The notes under the pieces are model-generated. The model made no database searches. It saw nothing but the letters and a program-made list of their open reading frames with translations, and was not told the DNA's origin. DNA of 64,000 bases from Streptococcus parasanguinis (lineage in GTDB: Bacteria; Bacillota; Bacilli; Lactobacillales; Streptococcaceae): NCBI RefSeq assembly GCF_023109675.1, contig NZ_JALDUR010000001.1, forward strand, positions 163,097 through 227,096. Direction: 5' to 3'. Below are positions 10,492 through 20,370 of this stretch, in pieces. Made by a program: the position numbers and the translations under genes. Each line of letters begins with the position of its first letter. Position 1 is the stretch's first letter.

Positions 10492-11175
10492 ATGAAATTA
10501 TTAGCATTTGATACCTCGAGTAAGGCTCTTTCTGTAGCGATTTTAGAAGATGAGGCTCTACTTGCAGAAACAACATTAACTATTAAAAAAAATCATAGTA
10601 TCACCTTGATGCCGGTCATCGATTTTTTGATGCAACAAATCGACTTGACACCCAAGGACTTGGACCGGATCGTGGTGGCAGAAGGTCCTGGGAGTTACAC
10701 TGGACTGCGCATTGCGGTCGCAACCGCAAAGACCTTGGCTCATACCTTAGGAATTGAATTGGTCGGGGTTTCGAGCCTCTTAGCCCTAGTGCCAGATGAT
10801 CTAGAAGGTTTGGTAGTGCCTGTCATGGATGCCCGTCGGAACAACGTTTATGCAGGTTTTTACCAAGATGATCAGCTGGTCGCACCAGAAGGGTATTTTC
10901 CATTTGAGGAAGTCCTAGAGCATGCAGCGACGAGTGAGCAGGTCACCTTTGTCGGAGAAGTCACGGCCTTTAAGGAGCAGATCGCCTCTAGCCTGCCAAG
11001 GGCTACTTACTATGAAACCTTGCCAGATGCAGTGAAAATCGGACGTCTCGGTCTCAAACAAGCGCCTGCTAGCCTCCATGATTTTGTCCCTCATTATCTC
11101 AAACGGGTCGAAGCAGAGGAAAATTGGCTCAAAGACCACACGGAAACAACGACCTCTTACATCAAGCGCCTATGA
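10492..11175 (+). CDS. tsaB: tRNA N6-threonylcarbamoyladenosine protein TsaB
   Basis: Partner of TsaD in making the t6A modification at A37 of ANN-decoding tRNAs. It has 227 aa with an ASKHA-type fold. It starts with MKLLAFDTSSKALSVAIL and has the family motif GPGSYTGLRIAVATAKTLA. It is the first gene of a tsaB-rimI-tsaD operon, and its TGA overlaps the start of the next gene. The -10 at about 10458 and AAGAGGAG ribosome binding site support ATG 10492. Confidence 0.95.
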   Translation: MKLLAFDTSSKALSVAILEDEALLAETTLTIKKNHSITLMPVIDFLMQQIDLTPKDLDRIVVAEGPGSYTGLRIAVATAKTLAHTLGIELVGVSSLLALVPDDLEGLVVPVMDARRNNVYAGFYQDDQLVAPEGYFPFEEVLEHAATSEQVTFVGEVTAFKEQIASSLPRATYYETLPDAVKIGRLGLKQAPASLHDFVPHYLKRVEAEENWLKDHTETTTSYIKRL

Positions 11176-11609
11176 TGAAAGGAACAATCAGGAAAGGGAG
11201 TAGCCAAGATGCGGCCTCCATTCTCGCTGTGCTGGAAGATGTCTATGAAGCAAGTCCCTGGAAGTTGGAGCAGATTGAAGCTGATTTAGAGCAGGAATCG
11301 ACCTCCTATTTCCTAGCTGTGGATGAGGGGCAAGTCCTTGGATTTGTCGCCATTCAAGAGACTCTCTATGAAGCAGAGGTCTTACAGATTGCGGTCAAGC
11401 GCGTCTTTCAAGGCCAAGGCCTAGCTCAGCAGTTACTCGCGCAGTTGCCGGACCAAAAAGAGATTTTCTTAGAAGTGCGCGTGTCCAATCAACCGGCCCA
11501 AGGCCTATACAAAAAAATGCATTTTGAAGAAATTGCACGGAGGAAAAACTACTATCACGATCCCATAGAGGATGCTGTGATCATGAAGAGGAACCCAAAT
11601 GAAAGATAG
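11172..11609 (+). CDS. rimI: Ribosomal protein S18-alanine N-acetyltransferase RimI
   Basis: GNAT-family acetyltransferase that modifies the N-terminal alanine of ribosomal protein S18. About 145 aa. The acetyl-CoA loop is seen as [12 protein letters not shown], followed by [25 protein letters not shown], typical of RimI. Two adjacent ATGs at 11172 and 11175 overlap the tsaB stop (translational coupling); longer upstream starts inside tsaB lack support. The 3' end overlaps the tsaD start by 11 bases, so the three genes form one operon. Confidence 0.92.
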   Translation: MMKGTIRKGSSQDAASILAVLEDVYEASPWKLEQIEADLEQESTSYFLAVDEGQVLGFVAIQETLYEAEVLQIAVKRVFQGQGLAQQLLAQLPDQKEIFLEVRVSNQPAQGLYKKMHFEEIARRKNYYHDPIEDAVIMKRNPNER

Positions 11610-12609
11610 ATATATTTTGGCTTTTGAGACATCTTGTGATGAGACCAGTGTGGCTGTCTTGAAAAATGACGACCAACTCTTGTCCAATGTCATTGCCAGT
11701 CAAATCGAAAGTCACAAGCGTTTTGGTGGGGTGGTGCCTGAGGTAGCCTCTCGTCACCATGTGGAAGTCATCACCGCTTGTATTGAAGAAGCCCTGGAAG
11801 AAGCCGGTATCACAGAAGCAGATGTCACAGCTGTGGCTGTCACCTACGGTCCAGGCCTAGTTGGAGCTCTTTTAGTCGGCCTAGCTGCAGCCAAGGCCTT
11901 TGCCTGGGCGCATGGACTTCCTTTGATTCCTGTCAATCATATGGCAGGGCATTTGATGGCCGCTCAAAGCGTCGAGCCCTTAGAGTTTCCGCTTTTGGCC
12001 TTGCTGGTGAGTGGAGGACATACAGAACTAGTCTACGTCAGTGAAGCGGGTGATTATAAGATCGTCGGAGAGACCCGTGATGATGCTGTCGGAGAGGCTT
12101 ATGACAAGGTTGGGCGCGTGATGGGCTTGACCTATCCAGCAGGACGTGAGATTGATCAGCTGGCCCACCAAGGGGCTGATATCTATGATTTCCCTCGGGC
12201 CATGATCAAGGAAGACAATCTGGAATTCTCCTTTTCAGGACTCAAATCTGCCTTTATCAATCTGCACCATAATGCCGAGCAAAAAGGAGAAAGTCTCTCC
12301 AATGCAGACTTGTCTGCAAGTTTTCAGGCAGCCGTATTAGACATTCTCATGGCCAAGACCAAGAAGGCCTTGGAAAAATATCCGGTCAAAACCCTAGTCG
12401 TCGCTGGTGGGGTCGCAGCCAACCAAGGTCTCCGTGAACGCCTGGCTTCTGACATCACAGATGTCAAGGTCATCATTCCGCCTCTGCGCCTCTGCGGGGA
12501 TAATGCAGGGATGATCGCCTATGCCAGTGTCAGTGAGTGGAACAAAGAAAACTTCGCAGGCTGGGATCTTAATGCCAAACCAAGTCTCGCCTTTGAAGGA
12601 ATTGAATAA
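11599..12609 (+). CDS. tsaD: tRNA N6-adenosine threonylcarbamoyltransferase TsaD
   Basis: Catalytic ASKHA/Kae1-family subunit that transfers threonylcarbamoyl to tRNA A37. It is 336 aa, the usual length. Visible motifs are [13 protein letters not shown], the metal-binding HxxxH in HMAGH (about residues 114-118), the glycine-rich SGGHTELV and [13 protein letters not shown]. It is the last gene of tsaB-rimI-tsaD, overlapping rimI by 11 bases. A hairpin terminator sits 9 bases after the stop. Confidence 0.96.
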   Translation: MKDRYILAFETSCDETSVAVLKNDDQLLSNVIASQIESHKRFGGVVPEVASRHHVEVITACIEEALEEAGITEADVTAVAVTYGPGLVGALLVGLAAAKAFAWAHGLPLIPVNHMAGHLMAAQSVEPLEFPLLALLVSGGHTELVYVSEAGDYKIVGETRDDAVGEAYDKVGRVMGLTYPAGREIDQLAHQGADIYDFPRAMIKEDNLEFSFSGLKSAFINLHHNAEQKGESLSNADLSASFQAAVLDILMAKTKKALEKYPVKTLVVAGGVAANQGLRERLASDITDVKVIIPPLRLCGDNAGMIAYASVSEWNKENFAGWDLNAKPSLAFEGIE

Positions 12610-12617
12610 GAAAAAGG

Positions 12618-12651
12618 AGCCAATTGGATGTGCGATTCCAATGGCTTTTTT
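12618..12651 (+). terminator. Terminator of the tsaB-rimI-tsaD operon
   Basis: The stem AGCCAATTGGA with TCCAATGGCT (one bulged base) is followed by TTTTTT. It lies 9 bases past the tsaD stop and marks the end of the core operon. Confidence 0.8.
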
Positions 12652-12679
12652 GCTGGGATCTCACCAACTAGTAGCGGAT

Positions 12680-12708
12680 TTGCGAGTCGAAAGAAAATTC
12701 GGTATGAT
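12680..12708 (+). promoter_or_regulatory. Promoter of the 12.7-17.1 kb membrane-protein array
   Basis: TTGCGA (12680-12685) and TATGAT (12703-12708) have a 17-bp spacer. The expected transcription start near 12715 makes ATG 12748, with GGGAG before it, a better start than ATG 12724, whose binding site would lie outside the RNA. Confidence 0.55.
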
Positions 12709-12747
12709 AGAAGGAATAAAAGAATGGTGAGGGAAGGGAGCGAGAAA

Positions 12748-13713
12748 ATGGTAAAGGTACCGAATAGAGTCAAAAAACTAATCTTTGTAATGATTGGTGT
12801 TGGCTTTTTATTGATTTTGTCTTATAGGACTTATATCGCTATTTATATAAAACCATATACGTTTATTGATTTGAAAGAAAAAATTGTCGATTATGATTTT
12901 ATTGAAAATGGGAAGGTTATCGTTACAAAATGGGATTATTCAAATAAACTCGATTATTATATGACAAAGAATAATGGGGATGTGTTACGATCTTATCCAA
13001 TTGTCGGGAAAACAAAAATTGTTAAAGAATACCACAAACTAAAGGATATTAATGATATGAAACATAATATTCCGGATGGGAAAGAGTATTGGGGTATTAC
13101 TATATACAATATAAAAAATAAGAAATTAACTCCTAAGGATTATGATCTTTTTAAAATGACTCGTGAATACAACAAATCATATGTACCAGATAGAATTGAC
13201 AATGTTATCTATATTAGTAATGGCAAAGAATTGTTGGATATATACTTAAAAAGTCCTAAGGATCATTATAAGAAGGACATTATTAAATCTATTGATTTAC
13301 AATCAGGAAAGGTAATTGATCAAGGTGATACAACGGAAAAAGAAGTTGTGAATGATTCAACCAACTATATTTCATTTTTACCTATTCATGAGCAGCTAAC
13401 AATGGCTGATCGTAGAATCTCATTAGATAAAACCAAAAATTTTCCTGAATCCGATGCTACAATTTTTGATAAATACCCAAATACTAAAGATTTATTTTCC
13501 GAAAGTCATTCTATGATAGGGATTTTGGCAGATAGACCTAGTGTGGACACGAACATTCCTATACTTCAACTTTTAGTGAATCCAAAAACGAATTTATTTA
13601 AAAATGTTACAATACCAGCAGAATATTCTATAGATGGCCAAGAACATGAGATTCATTCCTATGATGAGTTTAAACAATTCTACAATAAAATAGAAAACAT
13701 ACAAGGAGAGTGA
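12748..13713 (+). CDS. Membrane-anchored protein of unknown function (array member 1)
   Basis: About 321 aa. A basic N-terminus and one transmembrane segment (about residues 8-28, LIFVMIGVGFLLILSYRTY) precede a mostly extracellular, lysine-rich domain. The C-terminus carries YSIDGQEHEIHSYDEFKQF, and nearly the same end is found in the broken gene at 14320-15227, so the two are paralogues. I do not recognise a named family. The layout (repeated exported or membrane proteins in tandem, some decayed) resembles immunity-gene arrays beside streptococcal toxins, but no toxin gene is visible here. Confidence 0.6.
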   Translation: MVKVPNRVKKLIFVMIGVGFLLILSYRTYIAIYIKPYTFIDLKEKIVDYDFIENGKVIVTKWDYSNKLDYYMTKNNGDVLRSYPIVGKTKIVKEYHKLKDINDMKHNIPDGKEYWGITIYNIKNKKLTPKDYDLFKMTREYNKSYVPDRIDNVIYISNGKELLDIYLKSPKDHYKKDIIKSIDLQSGKVIDQGDTTEKEVVNDSTNYISFLPIHEQLTMADRRISLDKTKNFPESDATIFDKYPNTKDLFSESHSMIGILADRPSVDTNIPILQLLVNPKTNLFKNVTIPAEYSIDGQEHEIHSYDEFKQFYNKIENIQGE

Positions 13714-13726
13714 AAAAGAGGTTGTT

Positions 13727-14272
13727 ATGCAAACAATGATTAATTTAGGGATATGGGAGAACAAGAATTACCATTTTGATTTGGAGGGAAAAGTCATACT
13801 AGAAGAGACATCTTCTCCTAACTACTGGTCTTATGTACTGCTCCCTATTACATTATTTATTATCAACAAAATTTCGGATGGATTAGCGGAGTATGGAATA
13901 TTTGACAATCAGTTGGTACGACTTGGAACGATTCCAATTTTAGGTGTTATCTCCTACTTCTTAGCTGCGTGGATTATTCGATATTACCATGCAAGCCTGA
14001 AATTACAGACATCTAAGTTGGATGAGGATCAGTGCAAGAAGTTCATCAAGGCATTAAAGAGACGGAAGGTGTACTTTACATTTCTTGTCAATCTTTTTAG
14101 GTTCCTAACTGTAGCCGCTATTCTTTTGTTTGTTATCGGAAATGAAACCATTGCAGCACTCTTTTTGCTCATTAGTTTTTCAGTGATTTTTATGTTTAAA
14201 TTTGATTACCAATTATCTAAATGGCCTGATATGATAGAGATCATATCTCAAGAAGTGGAAAATGGTAATTAA
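13727..14272 (+). CDS. Membrane protein of unknown function (array member 2)
   Basis: 181 aa with two pairs of hydrophobic segments: about residues 36-52 and 64-82, then 110-128 and 131-147. A basic loop lies between them (KALKRRKVYFT). The arrangement is like the 224-aa protein at 15322, which also has two hydrophobic pairs split by a basic segment, so the gene pair unit (anchored protein plus 4-TM protein) appears to occur twice. It starts 13 bases after the previous gene and is probably co-transcribed. No catalytic motif is seen. Confidence 0.6.
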   Translation: MQTMINLGIWENKNYHFDLEGKVILEETSSPNYWSYVLLPITLFIINKISDGLAEYGIFDNQLVRLGTIPILGVISYFLAAWIIRYYHASLKLQTSKLDEDQCKKFIKALKRRKVYFTFLVNLFRFLTVAAILLFVIGNETIAALFLLISFSVIFMFKFDYQLSKWPDMIEIISQEVENGN

Positions 14273-14319
14273 GGAAATCTCTGATGGGCATGAGGCCTTT
14301 GAAAAAGTAGGTGGATGTA

Positions 14320-15227
14320 TTGAAAAAATTTTTAAGTTTGAAACTGGTTTGTCTAGCAATTATTGTAGTCGGTTTAGTATTCTATTTTAAACCTTCAGAG
14401 ACTAAGAAAAATCCTATCGAAAAGAGACCTAGCTCAACAAAAGTCATTCATGAAGGGAATCTCAAGAATGTTCAATTATTTGGTGAGAAAAATCAATTTG
14501 TTTTGAGTAAGGATCTGACATTGGTTGATGGGAAGTATCTGGTTGGTTTTGACTATGTAAAAACCGATGACAGAATAAATGGGAGTATGTCGGATTCCGA
14601 TATTACGAGATTGACAATCATTTTAAAGAAACAACCGTAAATGCTTTAGATGAGATTCGTAAGACAGCACCAAAAGCCTTTATTTATGATTATCAAATAA
14701 ATGTTAATAGTGGAGTAAGTGTTGTAGATCTAATCTATTTTGATTCTCGTAGTGCAATGGAACGTAGCATTGGAAATGGGAAAAATATTTATTACAAGTT
14801 AGATGAACAGAAATACTACAGCAAGTATGCCGTCCCAGAGGGCAGTGCAGTTAAGGAAAAAATTATAGACTATACAAATTTAATGGAATTAATCGATAAG
14901 AATACCGGTTTTGATCTTCAGGCAGGATTTAAATTTCAGAAACAGGCTAAGAATGTAAAGACAGATATCAATTTATTTGTAATTTATCCGGAATTCAAAG
15001 AGAAAATGTTGAGTGGTAAGTACTGGATTGAACCTAGATTACAGTTATTAAGTAGTAAGGAATGGTTTGATACTCTTCTTCATTGGTTTGCACCTAAAGG
15101 ACAGGACACTTTACCTGGTGTAAAAATTGAAGCTCGGTACTCAATAGATGGTCAAGAACATGAAATTCGTTCTTATGATGAGTTTAAACAATACTACAAT
15201 GGAAAAGGTGGTGAATTGAGTGAGTAA
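14320..15227 (+). pseudogene. Frameshifted paralogue of the 12748 gene
   Basis: The first part (TTG 14320 with AGGTGG before it, signal-anchor MKKFLSLKLVCLAIIVVGL) is open to a stop at 14640. The second part is open in another frame through 15227, and its translation reads on from YYEIDNHFKETT at 14601. The frames cross near 14585-14600, so one gene of about 300 codons has lost or gained bases there. The C-terminus (YSIDGQEHEIRSYDEFKQY) matches the 12748 product. It is either decayed or carries a sequencing error; nothing suggests programmed frameshifting (no slippery heptamer at the crossing). Confidence 0.65.
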
Positions 15228-15321
15228 AGCCTTATCTGGAGGATTGGGAGAAGAAAGCTGGATTTGATCAGGTTAGTACCGTCTAGGATGCTATGTTGAA
15301 AGCATGTAGGAAGTAAATAGG

Positions 15322-15996
15322 ATGTTAGAATATAAAGAAACAAGTATTTTCTGTCACCAACTGGTAGAGTACAATGGCAAAAAATTCCTGTTAGATGCTA
15401 GTACAATGAAGCCTAAGCTCTATTATTGGGGGTTGCCAACGGAAACTATTACTGTTGAGATGATGGAAGTAGATAAAAAAGTTGAAATTCCAGGCACACC
15501 CATCAATAAATTAAATGGGGGAACAGCAGCTATTCTAGTTCAGTCATTTGTGGGAGTGGTTTATAGTCTCTTCAAAAAGCTATTCGGTGAGTATGCTATT
15601 AGTCAGCAAATTTTTCTAAAGATAGTCTTATTCATGGTTGCCATGCTTATATCATTTGCGCTCTTTCGATTTTCTCTAGAAAAGGCTCGTAAAAAGGTTA
15701 AGACTCTATTTCCTACAGCGACTAAGAGATACAGGGTGACTTTCAAGCCGATACCAGAAAGAAAGCACATTTTTGATGCCCATCTATTGAATCTTGTCTT
15801 ACTGGCCTGTTTAGCCATGTATTTATTCATCAATAATGGAACAGAAGGGATCTTTTTGGTGATAGGCGGTATTCTTACGGCTTTTCTATTGACCTTTGAA
15901 TTTGGTAAAGTCCCAGTTCTTTTAGGAGCTAAAACAGGGAATTTACGGTTTGATAGTGTAGAAGAGATTGTCGTTGAAAAAAGTAATTCAAATTGA
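15322..15996 (+). CDS. Four-helix membrane protein of unknown function (array member 4)
   Basis: 224 aa. A soluble N-terminal part of about 65 residues is followed by hydrophobic pairs at about residues 70-85 and 97-114, and at 158-172 and 175-195. A basic segment lies between the pairs. It resembles the 181-aa protein at 13727 in layout. ATG 15322 is preceded by AGGAAGTAAATAGG. It follows the broken 14320 gene by 94 bases, in which I see nothing clear. Function unknown. Confidence 0.55.
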   Translation: MLEYKETSIFCHQLVEYNGKKFLLDASTMKPKLYYWGLPTETITVEMMEVDKKVEIPGTPINKLNGGTAAILVQSFVGVVYSLFKKLFGEYAISQQIFLKIVLFMVAMLISFALFRFSLEKARKKVKTLFPTATKRYRVTFKPIPERKHIFDAHLLNLVLLACLAMYLFINNGTEGIFLVIGGILTAFLLTFEFGKVPVLLGAKTGNLRFDSVEEIVVEKSNSN

Positions 15997-16018
15997 ATGG
16001 ACAAAAAAAGGAGTAGAA

Positions 16019-16580
16019 ATGCTGAAAAAAAACAATTGTTTTGTTAGTGGCGCTTCTATTATTAACAGCATGCGCCCAGTCTCGACAGGAATCAAAAGAT
16101 TCTTTGCCGAGCAAAACGGAACAGACCTCAAAAGAGTCTTCGTCTATTAAACATGAAGCGGATTTGCAATTTTTAGTGCCCCCTCAGTATGAAGGAAAAA
16201 CATCTGATTTGATCGAACTGGGTAAGAAGTTGGTTAAGGAACATCCAGAACTTGGAAATCAAGGAAGCCTATCGATTAACTATACTGGCGCAACTTTCTC
16301 ATCAAATCAACAAGAATATGCTGTTTTTCTATTGATTAACAAAGCTGGGTTTCAAATTGATAAGGATTTTGAATTTTCATTGAGTTGGAAATATGATGGG
16401 CAATTGATTTATCAGAATCAACGGATTGGCTATAAAATTAGTGACAGTGGAGCATTGCCTGATCAATCTGCCACGATTTTGACCTTGCCAATATCCAGTG
16501 AGCAAAAACAAATTGTCGAGAGCATGACACAAGAAGAAAAGATGTCATTAGAAATGTCGGATTTAAAAGTAACTAAGTAG
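16019..16580 (+). pseudogene. Small lipoprotein gene with a one-base frameshift in an A8 tract
   Basis: ATG 16019, with AAAAGGAGTAGAA before it, opens MLKK and then runs out of frame after eight consecutive A residues. The frame one base over continues KKTIVLLVALLLLTACAQ, a lipoprotein signal ending in the lipobox LLTAC, and stays open to 16580. Removing one A would join them into a normal lipoprotein of about 186 aa. The tract could be a contingency (phase-variable) site or a sequencing error. The mature part has no motif I recognise. It belongs to the same membrane-protein array. Confidence 0.6.
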
Positions 16581-16588
16581 GTAGAAAA

Positions 16589-17143
16589 ATGCCAGTATAT
16601 ATTATACTTCTTTTTGTAATAGGGGGCGCGTCTATCTTTTTCCTAACTGCTTTTTTCATCTACTTCTGCATTTCTAAGCGTTTTGCAAGAAGGAAAAATC
16701 TATCAACAGAGCGGGTCGAAGGTATTGTTATTGGCTATGCGTATGCAAAACAGGTAATTCCACCAATTGTCGAATATATTGTTGATAGAATAGCATATAA
16801 GAGACAACTGGAATATCGTTGGACCGTGGTGAAATCGGCCCCTTGGATGAGTCGGAAGGCGGTAGCTGATACACCGGATCTTTTAAGTGAAAATTTAGTG
16901 ATTTCTAGAAACTCAATGGTCTCCTATACAAACGTTTTAGAAGAAGCCTTTCCTAAAGGATCTACCATGACCGTCTGGTATAATCCTCAAAATCCAGAAG
17001 AATCTTATGTTGAACGTTTTTGTAATAAAGATAAACTGTATAAAAAGTTAGCTCTTCTCTTTCTCGTTCTCTACATCATTTATATGATCGTTTTTGTAAC
17101 ACTTACGATTTTATCTATAGTTTACAATTGGAAGGCTAATTAA
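16589..17143 (+). CDS. DUF3592-like membrane protein
   Basis: 184 aa. Transmembrane segments lie at both ends (about residues 2-24 and 152-178), with an exposed beta-rich domain between. The line TVWYNPQNPEESYVER is typical of DUF3592 proteins, which carry a YNPxNP motif just before the second helix. It starts 8 bases after the broken lipoprotein gene. Function unknown. It is the last gene of the array before azlC. Confidence 0.6.
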   Translation: MPVYIILLFVIGGASIFFLTAFFIYFCISKRFARRKNLSTERVEGIVIGYAYAKQVIPPIVEYIVDRIAYKRQLEYRWTVVKSAPWMSRKAVADTPDLLSENLVISRNSMVSYTNVLEEAFPKGSTMTVWYNPQNPEESYVERFCNKDKLYKKLALLFLVLYIIYMIVFVTLTILSIVYNWKAN

Positions 17144-17253
17144 GATTTTAAAATATAAGGGCAGTAGAAATGGTTTGAGTCTCTCATTGGTCCTTTTTCA
17201 ACCTTTTTTCTTGTGTTATAATAGAGGTCAATGATTTAGAAAGGAGTGAGAGA

Positions 17254-17949
17254 GTGGAAAAAGATTTTTGGCAGGGGGTGAGGGACGCGCTACCGACGGC
17301 TTTGGGCTATATCAGTATTGGCCTGGCTTGTGGTGTGGTGGCGTCTCCCTATCTTTCTCCTTTGGAGATGGCCTTGATGAGTATCTTGGTCTATGCTGGG
17401 GCAGCCCAGTTTGCGATGATCTCTCTGATTGCGGCCCATTCTTCGATCTTGAATATGGCCTTGACGGTGTGTTTGATCAATCTCCGTAATATGTTGATGA
17501 GTCTGCATACGTCATCTGACTTTAAGGATGCTAGTCTCGCTCATACCATCGGGATTGGAAGCCTCCTGACCGATGAGAGTTATGGGGTCTACTTGAGCGA
17601 GAAGTTAAAGACGGATACCATTACAGTCCCTTGGATGCATGGGAACAATCTAGTAGGCTATGCGGCCTGGATCGGTGCGACGGTTATCGGAACAGCTCTA
17701 GGATCTCTCCTACCTGATCCAAAGGCTTTTGGGCTTGATTTTGCTTTGGTGGCTATGTTTATTGGGATTTTTGCAGCCCAGTTTCAAGGAATGCAACTGA
17801 CAGAAAAGACCAAGACTATGCTCATGGTGCTGTTAGCAGTAGCAGTGAGTTTCTTTCTCTTACTCTTTTTTGTTTCGCAACCGCTAGCTGTGCTAGCTGC
17901 GACCTTGATCGGCTGTTTTGTGGGGGTGGTCTGTGATGCGCGTGAATAA
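17254..17949 (+). CDS. azlC: AzlC-family branched-chain amino acid exporter, large subunit
   Basis: 231-aa inner-membrane protein of the AzlC/LIV-E family, which with a small AzlD partner exports branched-chain amino acids or analogues. Seen are the conserved start DALPTALGYISIGLACGVVA, YAGAAQFAMISLI and the LRNMLMS segment. Start is GTG 17254 after AAAGGAGTG. A TATAAT at about 17216 lies upstream. The 3' end overlaps azlD by 14 bases, so they are translated together. Confidence 0.88.
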   Translation: MEKDFWQGVRDALPTALGYISIGLACGVVASPYLSPLEMALMSILVYAGAAQFAMISLIAAHSSILNMALTVCLINLRNMLMSLHTSSDFKDASLAHTIGIGSLLTDESYGVYLSEKLKTDTITVPWMHGNNLVGYAAWIGATVIGTALGSLLPDPKAFGLDFALVAMFIGIFAAQFQGMQLTEKTKTMLMVLLAVAVSFFLLLFFVSQPLAVLAATLIGCFVGVVCDARE

Positions 17950-18262
17950 TTATATCTTCATGGCCATTCTGGCCTCAGCCCTCGTTACCTGGACTCCTCG
18001 GATCTTGCCCTTCCTCTTAGTCAAATACAAGGGACTGCCGGCTCCTGTGACCCGCTTTCTCAAATACCTGCCCATTTCCATTATCTTTGCCTTGGTTTTA
18101 TCAAGCTTAGTAGAGGGGAAAATTGGAAGCCTCCCGCAGTTTCACTGGTTGGACCTCATGGTGACCATTCCTAGCTTCTTTGTCGCCTTTCGTTACAAAA
18201 ACCTTATGGGAACCGTTTTGTTTGGAATTGTCTTGATCGCCCTATTGCGATTGGTGTTTTAA
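17936..18262 (+). CDS. azlD: AzlD-family branched-chain amino acid exporter, small subunit
   Basis: 108-aa membrane protein with the AzlD-type signature TWTPRILPFLLVKYKGLP and about four hydrophobic segments. ATG 17936 lies inside the end of azlC; the earlier in-frame TTG at 17918 is less likely. It works with AzlC as a two-subunit exporter. The family assignment rests on sequence type and the standard azlCD pairing. Confidence 0.86.
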   Translation: MRVNNYIFMAILASALVTWTPRILPFLLVKYKGLPAPVTRFLKYLPISIIFALVLSSLVEGKIGSLPQFHWLDLMVTIPSFFVAFRYKNLMGTVLFGIVLIALLRLVF

Positions 18263-18273
18263 ATGGAAAAATA

Positions 18274-18335
18274 TGTTACAAAAAAATTACAATTGTTACA
18301 AAAAAACTTGATTTTTGTAACAATTGGAGTATAAT
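18274..18335 (+). promoter_or_regulatory. Promoter with 15-bp perfect inverted repeat and direct GTTACA repeats
   Basis: TTGATT (18308-18313) and TATAAT (18330-18335), spacer 16 bp, drive the lipoprotein gene at 18365. CAATTGTTACAAAAA (18290-18304) is repeated in perfect inverse at 18312-18326. TGTTACAAAAAAA also recurs directly at 18274 and 18295, 21 bp apart. The same elements stand upstream of the paralogue at 55068, so this is a shared operator for an unknown regulator. Confidence 0.65.
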
Positions 18336-18364
18336 GGGAGTCAGAAAGATAAAGAGGTGATCGT

Positions 18365-19027
18365 ATGAAAAAATCAATCTTCCGTTGGAGTGCCGCTGTT
18401 CTGGTGGCTGCTTCACTTGGTCTAGCTCTCGGTGGTTGTGGTGCTAAGGATAAAAAAACAGCTTCCTCATCCGAAAAAGCATCTACCAGTAAGGTAGAGA
18501 AAAAAGCCAAAAGTAATAGCAAAAAGAGTGCGGCATCTTCCTCTCAGGCAAACGATACAGCTAGCTCTTCGACTCAAGCCAGTAGCGCGACAGCTTCAAA
18601 AGACTCTGGTAAGACCGAGAATGCGTCTACTACGACGCAAGCTACTGTCCCTGCAGAATTGGTGGGAACTTGGGTAGGATCTAGTCCACAAGCGGATGCG
18701 ATTAAAATGACAGTGGATGCCAATGGAAATGTGACAACAGTGGTTAGCTTCAAAAATGATAGCGAACCAACTCGGACAGCTACCTATACTGCAAGAGCAG
18801 TCCAAGCAACAGGCAATATCTACTATTGGGAGTCAGAAGGATTGGATGGAGCTGATGCCTTGCTTCCTGGGATCACAGGGCTAGGTGTAGCCAACTTCCG
18901 ACTGGAGCCAGGTTTTGTCTTAGAAGAAGGCCATTATACCCCGATTGTTTTCACAGCGCCTGTCAATACAGAATTTGACTACACCAAATACAATGATTTT
19001 CGTTTTTCATTAACCAAAGAACAATAA
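18365..19027 (+). CDS. Cell-surface lipoprotein, Ser/Thr-rich linker plus conserved C-terminal domain
   Basis: 220-aa lipoprotein. The signal peptide ends at the lipobox LGGC (Cys about residue 25), followed by a low-complexity Lys/Ser/Ala/Thr linker to about residue 95. A compact domain starts at VPAELVGTWVG and carries GNIYYWES, DALLPGITGLG, LEEGHYTPIVF and FDYTKYNDF. A second copy (54424-55068, minus strand) shares this domain at high identity. The LVGTW start suggests a lipocalin-like or glucan-binding-type beta fold, but that is inference. It is monocistronic with a terminator at 19025-19062. Confidence 0.75.
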   Translation: MKKSIFRWSAAVLVAASLGLALGGCGAKDKKTASSSEKASTSKVEKKAKSNSKKSAASSSQANDTASSSTQASSATASKDSGKTENASTTTQATVPAELVGTWVGSSPQADAIKMTVDANGNVTTVVSFKNDSEPTRTATYTARAVQATGNIYYWESEGLDGADALLPGITGLGVANFRLEPGFVLEEGHYTPIVFTAPVNTEFDYTKYNDFRFSLTKEQ

Positions 19028-19062
19028 AAAGACGAACTCGATGGAAAATCGAGTTCGTTTTT
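19025..19062. terminator. Bidirectional terminator between the lipoprotein and the flavoprotein gene
   Basis: The stem AACTCGATGG with an imperfect partner ATCGAGTT (GAACTCGAT/ATCGAGTTC) is followed by TTTTTTTAG. It serves the rightward lipoprotein gene and probably also the leftward flavoprotein gene. Confidence 0.75.
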
Positions 19063-20259
<1,197 letters not shown>

Positions 20260-20370
20260 TCATGATTTGCTTTGTCCATTATATCATTTTATGGACGGCT
20301 TCGGAAATGAAGGAATCAAAAAACAAGCACCTTTCGATGCTTGCTTTTGAATGATTCTTTGATCAACTCA

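Noticed and set aside
12628..12747. Upstream extension of the first array gene to 12628
   Set aside because: It would run through the tsaD terminator and upstream of the predicted promoter; ATG 12748 has its own GGGAG site.
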